NCBI GenBank assembly: GCA_015179025.1 | Contig: WHUX01000038.1 | Location: 124,001 to 188,000, forward strand | Direction of reading: 5' to 3' | Source of the DNA: Terfezia claveryi | Taxonomy: Eukaryota > Ascomycota > Pezizomycetes > Pezizales > Pezizaceae | DNA: 64,000 nt | Translations under genes and position numbers: made by a program | The notes under the pieces: generated by a model | What the model was told of the DNA's origin: nothing | What the model saw: only the letters and a program-made list of their open reading frames with translations | Database searches by the model: none | Part shown: piece after piece, positions 22,588-35,084 of the stretch | How positions within the stretch are numbered: position 1 is the first letter of the stretch | How the letters are laid out: each line of letters begins with the position of its first letter

Positions 22588-24578
22588 TTAGAAATCTGCT
22601 TTGAGCACGAATCTATATCTCACATCCCCTCTATTTAATCTCTCCAAGACCTCACAGGCCTTCGCCATAGGCACAATTTCAATCCAACTCCTGCACTTTT
22701 CTCCACCCGTCGCAGCTATCATCTCCAGCATCTGTAAGATTTCCTTCTTGCTACCCACGTTGCTGCCTCTAATGCTCAGATTTGATGTAGCAAAGCTTCC
22801 CCAGGAGAAGCTAGGCAGATTACCTTCAGGAATACCGCAATAAATAAGCGTTCCGCCGATCTTGAGGAGTGAAAGGTATTTTGTCAAAGGCATGTCAGTG
22901 GAGTAATTCGTGGATATAATTAGATCCAACGAACGCTGGTGTGGAACCTCCCAATTATCGGAGGAGGAAGTAGAGATGAACCTGCCTGCTCCTAGTTTCA
23001 GAGCATCATCCCGCTTGCGAGTAGAGTGGGAAATGGCAGTGACCTCAGCTCCCATCGCTTTAGCAAACATGATGCCAAAATGGCCAAGCCCTACATATGG
23101 TTTATCAATTAAGTTACGTACTTCTATAGCTTGTGATAGGACAATGTGGGAAGTATACCCCCGATACCGACAATCCCTACCTTACTCCCTGGCCCGACGT
23201 TGGCGCGCTTGAGAGGGGAGTACATCGCTAAGAAGGTTATCAGCTGCTGGAACTCATCGACCATTATTTCCCCACATCGAGATGGGCTAGAAGAGCAGAA
23301 ACATACTGACACCTCCACATAGCATTGGAGCTATTATCTCTTCGGGTACATTGTCCGGAAGTGGATAAACGAAGCTGTGCAAAGTCATACGCACACGCAC
23401 GTCAGCAAAAGAAATATGATGATTATGCACGAGAGGTCAGAGACACACTTCTCATGGATCCTGCAATAATTTGCGTACCCCCCATGGGCTAAACTTCCAT
23501 CCTTGTATTTCCAGTTGTAGCTGTGAGGCATATGTCAGTGAGAGCCAACCAAAACTGAGTGCTAGAAACGAAACCTACGTTTCTACAACTTCTCTACAAT
23601 ACTGCTCATTACCCCCACTAAGGCCCCCCTCACCCCCAAAGCCGACCTCCCCCTCCCATCCACCTACCTTGGCAGCCTTGACCCCACCCACTTTCGTCGC
23701 ATTCTCTTCCCCTGCACATGCTTCACAAGCCCCGCAAGACCAGGCTTGGGCTCCTACGCCCACAAGATCTCCGGGTTTGATTGATGAGACCTTGGAACCG
23801 ACACGAATGGCTCGTCCGGTAACTTCATGACCAGCTACAAGGGGATATATCGATGGAGCCCAGCCGGATCGGAGAGAGTGCCTAATGTAAGTCAGTCACC
23901 AGCATATATTATCGTCATGCCAGAAAGGTGCATATGCAAGGAATGGAATTAGGTAAGGAAGAGATGTATGATAATTGGATATGAGAAAACTAGGAACGTA
24001 CAGATCACTACCACATACTCCACAATAATTGACCTTAACATCTATATCATACGGTCCGAAAGGCTTTGGGTCATATGTGTATAGTTTCAGATCGGACCAT
24101 TTTTCAGCTGATTTCAGTAATTGAATGAAAAGGCCGAAAAATAAGTTAGCTAAGATAATTTCACGAAATACAGTATCAAACCCAAGAGGTTGAGCTGCAC
24201 TCCCAGTTTAAGTAACTTGAACCTCGCGTGAGACAAGGAGGCTGGTAAAAATAACAAAAATTCCCATAATTGTGACCGCACAGGGGTGAATTTGTAAGAA
24301 TCACAAACGGAAAAACACGGGGGACATCACCGAGATGAACCGTCCATAGTTGACATTTCAATTGCAGCCACATATATGCAAGATCCTGTGCTGAGCACAA
24401 GATTCAAATACTGGAACCTTAAACAGGAGCACTGATGCAACCCATCAATTGCGCAATTTCAAGAATAAGAAAGCAGGTGGAACATACCAGAGAACGCAGC
24501 ATAGCCCGTAAACTGATCTGGGACCTCGACCTGCGGTGCAGAATTGGAATTGGATGATGTCGTGGACGCGGCAGCCAT
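22588..24578 (-). CDS. Zinc-dependent NADP alcohol dehydrogenase, ADH6/7 (cinnamyl alcohol dehydrogenase) family
   Basis: Seven exons: 24488..24578, 24002..24107, 23579..23881, 23449..23520, 23307..23374, 23159..23227 and 22588..23090, giving exactly 1212 nt and 403 residues. Medium-chain reductase that interconverts aldehydes and alcohols. Seen in order: N-terminal VPDQFTGYAAFSAEKWSDL, catalytic-zinc motif NYCGVCGSDLHSLRSGW, VAGHEVTGRAIRVG, the structural-zinc lobe starting CGACEACAG, HGGYANYCRIHE, the hinge PMLCGGVTMYSPL, the Rossmann motif GIVGIGGLGHFG, and the NADP-type AISHSTRKRDDALKLGA. The fourth structural Cys (EQYC) is separated from the first three by about 30 extra Gly-rich residues. 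A 50-bp GT..AG segment sits in that insertion, but removing it would break the frame, so the insertion appears coding. Substrate not predictable. Confidence 0.9.
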
Positions 24579-27500
24579 TGCGGACGCGCTGATAGCGGTT
24601 TGTTTAAGGCTTCCGAGTCAAAATGAATCAAATGTCCCAACCTCACTCAATGATAGCACCCAAAAATATACACCGTTTTTCGTGGGGGGCTGCAATGGCT
24701 CGAATTCAATGGCCTCTCGCGGAAGAATTCCCTCACCTTTTTTTTTATTTTATCGTGCTGCTTTCGTGAGAGATCCAGTGGTGAGAAGGCCGGGTAGGTC
24801 AGTTGTTGTTGAGGCCACGCCAAGCCAGGTCCCTTTTTTACAAGCGGGGGAGGGGCATTTGATTGGGGGCAAGGGTTGAAGCTTATCGATAGTGCGGAAG
24901 AACCTTGGTCAGCTAGCTAGCTACCTACCTAGGTTAGGCAAGCAGGCAAGCAAAGGAGCGTAAACTGCCGGGGCGAACTGAGTCTGGTTGCAGGGCGATT
25001 TGCAGGGCGATTGCAGGGCGAACGTAGTCTGGTTGCAGGGCGAACGATAAGACCCGCTGCGTGGGGACGATTGAAGGGGCACTCGGACGGAGGAGTTTGT
25101 GCAGCTGAGACGTCGTCGTTGGGGAGGCATAAATTGTGCCAGCCAGACTAGGGATTAGGGCGCTCAATCAGTTGTTGGAAAAGCCGAGTCGATATCGCAC
25201 GTAATCTGCGCTACTACCACCGCTGACAATAATTGGATGGTGCCTACCACATCATACTCCTTCTTGTCAGTCAGTCGGTGGTACCATAAGTAAACCACAG
25301 TGCTCGCCTTGCTGACTCTAAGCACACCTTCATCATCGAATGCGGCGATCCGAGACACGACGGGCCAAAAAGGCCAATGATTCAACCCCGACACCTGGGG
25401 ACATGACTACTTCCGTACCTACCTTCTACCTACCTGCCTGCCTGCCTGCCTGTTTCTTAACCAACGTTTCCCAGGTCGTGGGAAGCTGGAAATTGTGCAC
25501 AAACGCACATATTTCTCCCCTAGTCTCCCGCCACCCCTTGTTTTTGCTACATCAGGCATGTCCTCGCGTGATGACGGACCATGGGGCCAACTTATCGACA
25601 CCAGCGTGTACTTACGAAAGGGAATATCACCCGACTGAAGTGAGAAACCTAAGCACTGGAAGCCAATTCTGGAGGAGGCTCATTCTGCAGTAATAAAAAT
25701 ACCTTATGCTCGCAATTTGCCTTGCTACCTAGTACAGGACCTCCTGCTGCATCATTGATACTCTACTCCCACTTGAGCTCTAGCGATGTTTGCGGCAAAT
25801 TGGTCTAACAAGGGACACCTCATTATCTCTGAACTGGCGCATGCACGACATGAGATATATCCCATCTGGCGATCATGAGATATCGCTTGGAAGTGATTCG
25901 AGTGATTCGGAAAACCCCCCTCCTCCTCCTCCTCCCTCCCCCCCCCCCCTTCATCGTTTTGCAGTCTGTCAGCGACACCCGAAATTAGTTTCGCGGTTCT
26001 TCACGGCCTTGCCATGTTTAGGCGAAGAGGGATCTAGTTGTGGATGGGCCAAGCGGACGTAATTTGATATGTTACCTAATCCGACTTTGGGGTTGCTGAT
26101 CTGGTAGTCGTTCACCCTTTTGGATTTTTTTTTTTTTTTCCCGATGAGGTATAATGATGTTTCTTTCTGCTCATAGCGCGCTATTTCAATCGCAAACTAT
26201 CATCACGATACCAGAGGTGCACGGTCGCTCCCAATTGGGTAAGGGTTCCATCGCATCATTCGAACCGTAGTTGAACTGACCATGGATATGTGGAAATGTC
26301 AGGTTGGTGCCAACAAAAGCAGTCGAGGGTAGCTACCCTCCCGCCGGCGTTGGTACCAAGGTCCGGTACCACTTGCTGAATCGAGGGGGTCTCGCTGTCA
26401 TTCGCTATTGTTGTTCCGGTGATGGCCGGCAGAGCTTATAAGCTTGTTCCTGGTATCATGCTACCTACGCGTGAGGTCTTTATTTGGTCACATCTGCAAA
26501 AGGGAAAGCGACGCTATGAGCTGGAGCAGAATAGATGGGGAAGAGTGCAAAGAGAGGCGGTGGAGGACTGCGTTAAGAGGTATGAAAGAGGCATGATGGA
26601 TCGGGGGACGAAGCAATATGTAATGCTGTCTTTTCTTTTCGAAGGGCCCGGCTCTGCCTTGGTCCGGCGGCCGGGCTGGAGGGAACTAGGTACATACATA
26701 CCTACGTACATACCACGCCGCGCCAAATATCACGAGAAGAGAATGCTTATAGGGGCCTGTCCCGAGCCTTATGCTGCAATGGATGGCGAGTGACCGTGGC
26801 CAGACGAACCGGCAGCTCTGCGACACCGCAAGCAAGCTGCGAATAATTAACAGGGCACCTCATCTGCACGTACTGCATGCAATATGCCCTCTCCCTCTAT
26901 TGGCCAGCCCGGCCAGTCCAAGTTACGCCGAAAAGCAAAGCAAAGCACCGATGGCCATGGCCCCCTCCTTCCCTCTTTCCCTCCTCTGCCCTGTCGATTC
27001 AACCCACATTGATGCAGTCCGCCTCCTCGGACCTTTCAATGTCCCAACAGCAGCGCCAAGACGAGTCGCGACTCTGCCCTCTCTTGTATGTACAAAGTTA
27101 ACCCCCCCTCTCTTTGCCGTAGTTAGGTAGAGTAGGTAGAGTGGGTAGAGTGGGCAAAGAGGCAGAGCAGGTACGGTAGAGCGGGCAGAGCAGGCAAAAT
27201 AGGTACAGAATGTAGGCAGCTGGCCATCCCGGGGGCCCCCCCCCTCCCCAAAACAAAACCACAATTAGAACTCTATCCCAGTGACCCCGGTAGACGTTCA
27301 ATCTCGGCAAGGCTCGACGCCTGTACGTCCTGGGCTGGCGAAGGTGGGTTCCCCAGCGCATTATGAGCCCAATCGAGACGTGAGATCTATATAAGGCACG
27401 CCCATGACCTGCGCTGTGCCCGTGTCTCGACCCGAAGGACAAGAGAAAAAGCCACAGCTCCAATTAGGACGGCCGCGTACAGTCAGCATCCTTGGCGTGC

Positions 27501-28077
27501 CTTCTTGCTCTGTACGTCCCTACTTGGCCTGGCCTGGTTGGTTGTATACACCGGGCTTTTGTTTCTCGAGTCCAGCTCTTGTTTCGCCCAGCTCCCGGTC
27601 CAATCTGCTGGTTGACCGACTCGCGATCGTCCTTGCAACGCTTCCCCTTCCCCCGCAGCAGCTCGCCGCCTCTCGCCCACTTGCGAAAGCTGTTGAGGCT
27701 CGGGAAGTCGCAAGGCCCCGTATTACCCCGGACTTCGGTCTCGAGCCGCCGGAAGATTCTCCAGCCCTTACCTACGGGCTGCGTCCGGCCGAGGTAACGG
27801 CGAGTGAGCCCTAAGCTGCAGTTGTCTTGCCCCAATTACGGAGGGCCGTTGCATTCAGCAGCTATACTCTTCTGGAAGTGCCGCCACTCGAATATTTGCA
27901 CATTGGGATACATAGCGATAGCTTTGCCCAGGGGCTCGCAATAAGCACATAAACGCCAGAACTCGCCATATTTTTCATCTACTTGCGGTAGGCCTTTTCT
28001 CCGGTTGGATTAAACATCTCGTTGGTGCTCAATTGCTTGCGAAGTTTCCGGACTCGTAGTACACGCTTTGGGAAAGA
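24579..28077. other. Intergenic stretch, low-complexity
   Basis: No gene recognised in 3.5 kb. It holds one GTGCCAGCCAGACTA copy at 25136, CCTG/CCTA tetranucleotide arrays near 24912 and 25430, an interspersed TTGCAGGGCGA repeat near 24990-25045 (four units), a CTC/C-run near 25920-25950, and a GTAGAGTGG-type array near 27122-27190. The part just before 28078 must contain the amine oxidase promoter, but no clear TATA box stands out. Confidence 0.45.
24985..25045. repeat. Short interspersed repeat, GCAGGGCGA units
   Basis: GCAGGGCGA recurs at short intervals (near 24991, 25002, 25012 and 25035), partly with the phrase TAGTCTGGTTGCAGGGCGA, which contains the TAGTCTGGTTG half of the dispersed motif described in the findings. 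Confidence 0.6.
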
Positions 28078-30498
28078 ATGGGGCCCATTCCTTGCTCGGC
28101 CGATTTTCGACCACACCACCCGCTTTCACCGCTGACACCACGTGAGATCACTGCGAGCGCCAGTGTCCTGCGCTCTATATACCCGGCGAATATCGATCTT
28201 CAGTTCAAGGCGATTACGCTTCACGAGCCCGAAAAGGAACAATATCTGGCTTGGAACAATGGAGAGGGTCCTGGACCACGGCCGTCGAGGAGGGCTTACA
28301 TTCCGTACTATATTCGAGGGGCTGAGAGGTTCTTCGAGTCTATTGTGAATCTCGACTCCAAGGAGGTGGAATCAAACATACGGCAAGGCAGCAAGGTCCA
28401 CGGGCCTGCGGACGCTGCGGAAATCTCGCTGGTGGAAAAACTTTGCCTGGAAGATGAATGGGTGAAGGCGGAAATTGAGAAGTTGAAGTTACCGGAAACT
28501 ATGATGGTTACTTGCGATCCATGGACTTATGGTTTGTCCCCCCGATTGCGTACATGTGCAATGGGGTGCCAATTCGCTAACTGACCACATTAATAGGAAC
28601 CGATGATCTCGAAGATACACAACGCCAATTCCAATGCTTTCTCTATGTTCGCCCCATCGACCAGCCCGATTCCTGCCACTATGCTCTGCCTCTAGCTATC
28701 TCCCCAGTAATGGATGGCCGTACAAAGAAAGTCACCCGGATAGACGCCCTCCCCACCGGAAATGACTTTACGACAGCCCACGAAACTCAGCCCTGGAAGC
28801 CTCAGCCCACGAACGAGTACATCCCCGAGCTACAGCCTAAATTGCGAACCGACCTCAAACCCCTTCAGGTCGTGCAACCCAAGGGCGCATCGTTCTCTGT
28901 AACAAGTGACGACGCGAGTGGAACAGGCAAAATTATGAATTGGCAGAAATGGAGGTTTAGAATCGGATTTAATAGTAGGGAGGGAATGGTACTATATGAT
29001 GTTTTCTATGATAATAGGAGCTTGTTTTATCGGTTGTCGTTGTCAGATATGAATATTCCTTATGGGGATCCGAGGCCACCGTATCATAAGAAGGCTGCGT
29101 TTGATTTTGGGGATGTAGTAGGTCCTCTGGCTTCTTTTGTGAATCTATACAAGGTATGCTAATGGATATATGAAGGGAGCCGGGTTAATGGCAAACAACC
29201 TCACCCTCGGCTGTGACTGTCTCGGTGCAATCCACTACCTCAGCGGCTACATTTCCGACGACCAGGGCAAGCCCGTCCACAAGCAAAACTGCATCTGCAT
29301 CCACGAGCAAGACGCGGGAATTGGCTGGAAACACACAAACTACCGTACTGGCCGAGCCGCAGTTGTCAGAAATAGAGAACTGGTAATCCAATCCATCATC
29401 ACGGTCGCCAATTACGAATATGTCCTCGCATGGATCTTTAACCAGGCGGGAGAAGTTACCTACGAAGTCCGCGCCACAGGGGTGCTCTCGACGTGTCCTA
29501 TCGACGACGATATTGCCCCTGAAGATACCCCCGGTTGGGGAACCGTTGTCCACCCAGGTGTCCTGGCGCAACATCACCAACATATCTTCTCGCTGCGAGT
29601 CGACCCCGCCATCGATGGCCACGAAAACCGCTTTGTCTACGACGAAGCAATCCCGCTCTCTCGTGACCCCAAAACTAATCCCTATGGCACAGGGTACGTC
29701 ACCAAAGAAACCGTCATCACAAACTCGTGCGGCATCAACACCGACACGGAGAAAAACCGGCGCTTTATCATACAAAACTCGTACAAGAAGAATCCTGTAA
29801 ATGGGAAGCCCGTCAGCTACAAAATCGTCGCTCCCCCTTTCCAAAAGATGCTCGCGGACAAGGATAGCTGGCATTATAAACGATGCGAGTTTGCTGACCA
29901 GGCGATATACGTCACTAGCTATCGCGACGGGGAACTGTACGCTGCGGGGAAATTCACGAATCAATCCCATGGCGGGGATGGAGTCAGGACGTATGCGAGT
30001 AGACGTGATAATGTGAAGGATACAGATATTGTCGTATGGGTCCAGTTTGGAATTAATCATATTCCGAGGATTGAGGATTTTCCAGTGATGCCCGTCGAGA
30101 TTATTAGAGTTATGATGAAGCCGGTGAATTTCTTTGATAGGAACCCAGCGATTGATGTGCCCCCGAGTACACAGCTGTTTAATAGGTCGACGTTGTTGGC
30201 GCATCCGCAGGGCATGGTGAAGGCTGTGGGGATTGCGAAGGTGGGTGCGCTGGTGGAGAATTCGAAGGGTGGCTGTTGTAGTACGAGTGTGGAGGTTTCG
30301 CCGCCGGGGAGCGCGGGGAGTACTAGTGAGGAAGAGGAGGAGGAGGATGGGGACGGGGGGGAGGAGGGTGAGGGAGAGAAGGGGAGTGTAAGGCATAAGG
30401 AGACGTGTAGCTGTGGGAGTATTCAGGAGGGGCAGATCGATGGGGAGGGGAAGGTGGGGCTGAGGAAGAAGTTGGGGGAATGTTGTAATGTTAGCTGA
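28078..30498 (+). CDS. Copper-containing (primary) amine oxidase
   Basis: Exons 28078..28531, 28597..29114 and 29176..30498 sum to 2295 nt, 764 residues. The enzyme oxidises primary amines to aldehydes with release of ammonia and H2O2, using copper and topaquinone. Exon 1 and exon 2 carry the N2/N3 domains (TCDPWTYGTDDLEDTQ; FLYVRPIDQPDSCHYALPL). The catalytic domain has FDFGDGAGLMANNLTLGCDCLG, restored only by splicing at GAT|GTAGTA and TGAAG|GGA; topaquinone motif NYEY with Tyr404; copper ligands HxH at about 458/460; and a third His in INHIPRIEDFPVMP. After residue about 690 there is a non-family tail: a Ser patch, an acidic run, then CSC and CC pairs, ending CNVS with no peroxisomal SKL-type signal. 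Cytosolic or vesicular location is undecided. Convergent with the co-chaperone gene downstream. Confidence 0.95.
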
Positions 30499-32755
30499 AG
30501 TGGACGGGGCTCTTGTTCATTTCTAAAATTTCTTTTTTAATCTTGAAGGGGTTTGGGGTTTGGATTTTTCTCAATTTATTTTTCCCCTTTTCCTCTCTCT
30601 TTCTTTTTGTTGAGGGTGTGTTTTTTTTGTGCTGTGCGGTGCGTTTATTAAGGGTGGCTTTTTTTTTTTTCTCCCTCCTGTTGTTAGCCGTTGCCGCTGC
30701 CGTTGCCGCTGCTGTTGCCGTTGTTTTCGGCTTGAAAGAGAAGAGAAAAAAAAAGGGGATATCACCCCCTAAGCACCGAAGGGGAGAGGGGAGGAGAAGA
30801 AGGGGGGAAGGGGGAAGGGGAAGGGGGAAGGGGAAGCCTTAGCTAGCCACCTGGCTTTATTATCGACAGAAAAAAAAAGAAGGGTACCTCCCCCCCCAAA
30901 CAAAAAAAAATACCCTATACTCTATACTCCATGACATTGGGAGTATACTATAGTATAGGATATAGGAATAGGATACTTAGCTTAGTTAGTACTTACGGGA
31001 CATACCATACAAATGAAGGGGTATGTTGAAGGATAAATAAGGAAAGTATGACTGGCCGATATATGATCATGTTCTTCTATTGTAAGGTGGCTTTAGGTTG
31101 ATGATGATGATGAGATGGGTATGAAAAAGCGTTACCCTGAAACTTACCTCAGTTCAACCCGCCCGGAAGGTTTTTTTTTTTTTTTTTTTTTTTTGAAATA
31201 TAACACTTTTGTATTGTTTTTTTTTTTTTTCATTTTTTTCATTGTATATAAAAGTTAAGTACAGTAAGTAGTAAGTTAGTTTTAAATTAACATTCTTTCT
31301 ATATATATGTTCTGGGCTGCTTCGCCGGCAAAGTCATTTAATTACTGCATTTAGTACATAAACGTTAGGTACTTGAATTTAATTAAAAAAAATATACCTA
31401 ACTAGAGCTACATTAGATACATACAACTAGGCTTCCGGGGTTGATTGAAGTGATCCTGCAGAATAATTGGGCTATTATTATCCAGGAGTTTCCAACCTTG
31501 TGTCCGTTCAGCTAGGGTCCGAGAAGTTACCGCCTCTGGTACAGTGTATGTATGACAAAAGAATGAGTCAATTTCAAACTCATTTATAGAGAGAACTATC
31601 GGCAGCAAACGACTGGTATAGGAACTTTTTTTTTTTTTGGTACCGAACCCCCCCCCACTAGACTTTCCATTTAGTTGAGACGGGATTGTTATAATAACTT
31701 CTATCAAGCAACTTTGGTCTTGAGGTGTTGCACGAGGTTTTTTTTTTATATTTAATTACTCCTATTCAGGTCGTAATATGTAAGGTTGGTGAGCTATAAT
31801 CCTGAATAATTGCAAATATCATATCACAGACTCTGACTAATAATACCTATTATTATTATTACTTCTACTATATGAGTTTGTAAACTTACTGTACCATTAT
31901 ATATACTGTATGTTCTAATGGAACAATCCCAAACGTACCATATGGGGTCTTTTTCATATGATATGACTGAACCATTTATATTCTTCCATCAGAGCTCATG
32001 GAGCATATCAATAAGTTTAGATCAACTTGAACTCGCTCAATGTGTCTATATTTAAAAATTATAAATTCAAGTGCGTTATGTACCAAAGGCAGTAAATTAA
32101 ATAAATTGCTCGCGAGTGGCTTAGAACATATATATATGGTACATACATACATACATACCTACAGTACATACAAAAAATGTATATTAAACAACAGCGACTT
32201 TCGCCCCCAACATCACACATATCATTCCCACTCACCAAAAAAATTAACCCTACAAGAACCTAATAATCCCCCTCCAAAAAAAAAAAAAAAAAAACATATT
32301 TACTTACTTTTCCTAATGTGCGTGGCTTGATATTCAAGGGAAGGGGAGAGTTAGTCAGCCAGCTACCGTAAATGCATACCAGAGAATCGTCACGAAATTG
32401 AGAAATATAAAACAGGAGGGTGGGGGAGGAGGTGGTTTAGAAACATCGTTTTTTAAATTACAATTTTTCCGCCAATAATGTATGTATACAGTACATACAC
32501 TGGTTGGCACATACACACCCACAGGCAATACTAACTTACTACGTGGGGGGGGTTTGGAATTCTAGATATATTACATGTACAGACACTTGCTCCCGACCTC
32601 ATTACCTTCACTTCCTACACCAGCCTCCATGAATAGTTACTCTAAAAGAAAACCAACAACAAAACCAACAAAAAAAAAAGTATATAGATCTTAGATCCAC
32701 AAAAAAAAAAAAAAAAAAAAAAAAGAAAAACCCAACTTAATCACCAGAGCCCGCT
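30499..32755. other. AT-rich convergent intergenic region with long homopolymers
   Basis: Holds 3' flanks of two convergent genes. A GCCGTT/GCCGCT hexamer tract lies at about 30685-30722, a GGGGAAG tract at about 30795-30835, T24 at 31171-31194, further T runs near 31220 and 31630, A17 at about 32278, and A24 at 32701-32724 about 30 bp beyond the co-chaperone stop. One exact TTACCCTGAA copy is at 31132. No gene recognised. Confidence 0.6.
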
Positions 32756-34465
32756 CTAAAAGTGAAATTTAAACCCTCCTCCATCACCACCAAAGGGACC
32801 ACCCTGTCTAAAATGGAACTGCTGGCCTCCTCCCGGGAAGCCATGGAACCCACCTCCGAAAGGATGACCTCCCTGGGCGAAGGGGTTTTGCTGGGTTTGG
32901 TCATTTGGATCATCGCCCCTGTATAGACACGCAAAGACTCACATCAGTACTCACCATCCACACACTACGGGGGTTGGTTCATCACATACCTATCAAACCT
33001 CGCCCTCAACTCCTCATTCCCCAAAACCTCCCACGCCTCCCCAATCTGCGCATACTTCTTTTCGACATCCTCCTTCCCCAGATCGCCCTGATACGTATCC
33101 GGATGCCACTCCTTCGCCAACCGCCTATACGCCTTCTTAATCTCCTTCTCGCTCGCGTCCCTAGGCACGCCTAGCACCTTGTAGTAATCCTTCGATTTAC
33201 TCCGTCGGAGCATCATCTGCGCTTCCCGGCTCAGGTTTAGTAGGCGCTGGTCATTGGGGTGTTGTTCTCGGGTTTTTTCAAGGAGGATGGTCGCTTGATC
33301 GTACTGCTCTTTTTCGATGAGGCGTTTTGCTTTATTGAGGACCGCGGGAAGAGAGGTAGGTGAGTAGGTGAGAAGTTCGTCACAGTAGGGCGTGGCGAGG
33401 TGGTGGTTGTTTAGGGAGACATACGAGTCGCAGATGAGGGTGAGGAGGGTGGTGAGGAGGCCTGAGCCGGCGGAGGGGGTGAGGTATCCCTTAGAGGTGA
33501 GGGATTTAATTTCGGAGCGCGCTTTGTCGAGGAGGCCGTCGCTGCCCACGAGGAGTTTTATGGCCGAGGAGAGCAGTTTTTTGTCTTGGAGGGACTTGAC
33601 TTTTTCGATGGATTTGGCCATGGTACGGATCTTGCGGAGGTGGGCCTTGCAGGCTTTGTTGTCTTGGTCAAAGGTTAGACAGTGCCGGAGTTGTTCGCGG
33701 GCAGGCTCGGGCTCGCCGAGGGCGTAGAAGTAGAGGGAGGAGACATGAATGTGGGGTTCTGTGAGGGTGGGGTTGAGGATGGCAAGTTGTTGGAGGTCGG
33801 AGATACTGTAGCAAATGTTAGCAAACCGTGCTCGTTGGGGATTGTGCGGTATTGAGAGGGGGAGAATAGATATACCCCTCCAACGTATCACCCCTCGCCA
33901 ACCTACACCTTGCCCTCTGTCCCCTGACCTCCGCCAGCTGCGGTGCTAGTTGTAAGACTATACCTGCATTGCTTATACATGCCTCCCAGTCCTTTCTCTT
34001 CTCCGCCATACGCGCCTCTTTGCTCGCCTTCTCTGCTGCTGCAAGCTCTGCTACTTCCTCTGTCTTTCCCCCCACAGCCTCATAATCCTTTCTTGCCGCC
34101 TTCCAGTCCCCAGTCTTTGTCTTGATCTTTGCCCGCTGCAAGAGTGCCGACTCGAACCCCGGGCGGAGTGTGAGGACTATGTCAAAGTCTGCGTTGGCCT
34201 GGGAGAGGCGCCCGAGGGAAAGGTATGTGGCGCCACGCTTGAAGACAGTGAGGTAGTCTTGGGGGTCTTTTTTGATTGCGGCGTCGAGCTTGTCAAGGGC
34301 GCCGTACATGTCCCCGGCGGCGAAGAGAGCGTTGGCGGAGTCGAGGAGGTGCTGCACGGGAAGGGTGGTGTCTGCGGCGGGGGGGTCGGAGGCGACGGTG
34401 AGGGAAGGGTAGAGGAAGGGGAGGGAAGCGGCCGCGAAGGCGAACTTCCGAAGGGGAAGCTTCAT
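32756..34465 (-). CDS. ER-lumenal TPR-J-domain co-chaperone (P58IPK/DNAJC3 type)
   Basis: Exons 33876..34465, 32990..33805 and 32756..32918 total 1569 nt, 522 residues. Start chosen at 34465 because MKLPLRKFAFAAASLPFLYP is a clean signal peptide; an upstream in-frame ATG at 34585 would bury it. Residues about 35-400 are tandem TPR helices (for example ALFAAGDMYGALDKLDAAIK, ATYLSLGRLSQANADFDIVL). The J domain begins SKDYYKVLGVPRDASEKEIKKAY split as usual, with the HPD tripeptide in AKEWHPDTYQGD. The last exon encodes a G/F-rich tail ending GGGFKFHF. In this family the TPRs bind unfolded substrate and the J domain stimulates BiP. The tail has no HDEL, as is common for the family. Divergent from HAUS1 with about 620 bp between starts. 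Confidence 0.93.
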
Positions 34466-35084
34466 TATGGTGTTGGAGTTGTTTGCTGATGTTGCGATGG
34501 TGGGATGTGTTGGTGCAGAACGTTTCAAGTGCAGGTCAGAGAGGAACAGCAGAGGAGGATTAGAGCTGGCAGGAGATGAAGTCACTTGTATTCAGAAGGA
34601 GGCGTGAGAGAGAGATGATAGTCAGCAGCAGCAGTCCAACTCTTCAGCTCCGGCCGAAGTGGAAGAAGCTTCACCCAATCTCAAGCTGAGCTCTAGGATA
34701 TAGGACGGGCAAGTAATAAAGAGTCCACCTGCTTCTGCTAGTTATCAGGCATCAAAGATTCAGCTGTGGAGGCAGAAGAAGATGCTGAGCAGGTGCCTAC
34801 GTCTGTATATAAACACACATATGAATTGGTTGTTTGGGAGTTTAGGCAACGGGGCTGCTGGAAGATGACACATGGCGAAAAGATGAGGGCTGAAACCATA
34901 TGAGATGAGATGAGATTAGATGAGATTAGATTAGATTAGATTAGATTAGATACTTGGATTAGATTCGATTAGATCAGATGTATTCAATTAGATCGCAGGT
35001 ATATAATCATATAGCTGCACCCCTCCCTTAAAGCAAAAAACAATAAACAATCGCCATTAAAGCTATAAGCCATCCCCACCACCA
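34466..35084. promoter_or_regulatory. Shared divergent intergenic region, co-chaperone/HAUS1, with pentamer repeats
   Basis: This 620-bp stretch separates two divergently transcribed genes and must carry both promoters. A degenerate TGAGA/TTAGA pentamer array lies at about 34900-34955. No clear unfolded-protein-response element is visible by eye. Confidence 0.45.

Noticed and set aside
26419..26793. 124-codon frame in the 24.6-28.1 kb gap
   Set aside because: No family resemblance, no splice structure and no similarity in residue pattern to a folded protein.
29185..30396. 403-codon open frame on minus, opposite the amine oxidase
   Set aside because: It is a shadow of the GC-rich third exon; the residues show no domain and the plus strand is clearly coding.
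34466..34585. Upstream ATG at 34585 for the co-chaperone
   Set aside because: It would put 40 residues before a clean ER signal peptide; the ATG at 34465 fits the family.
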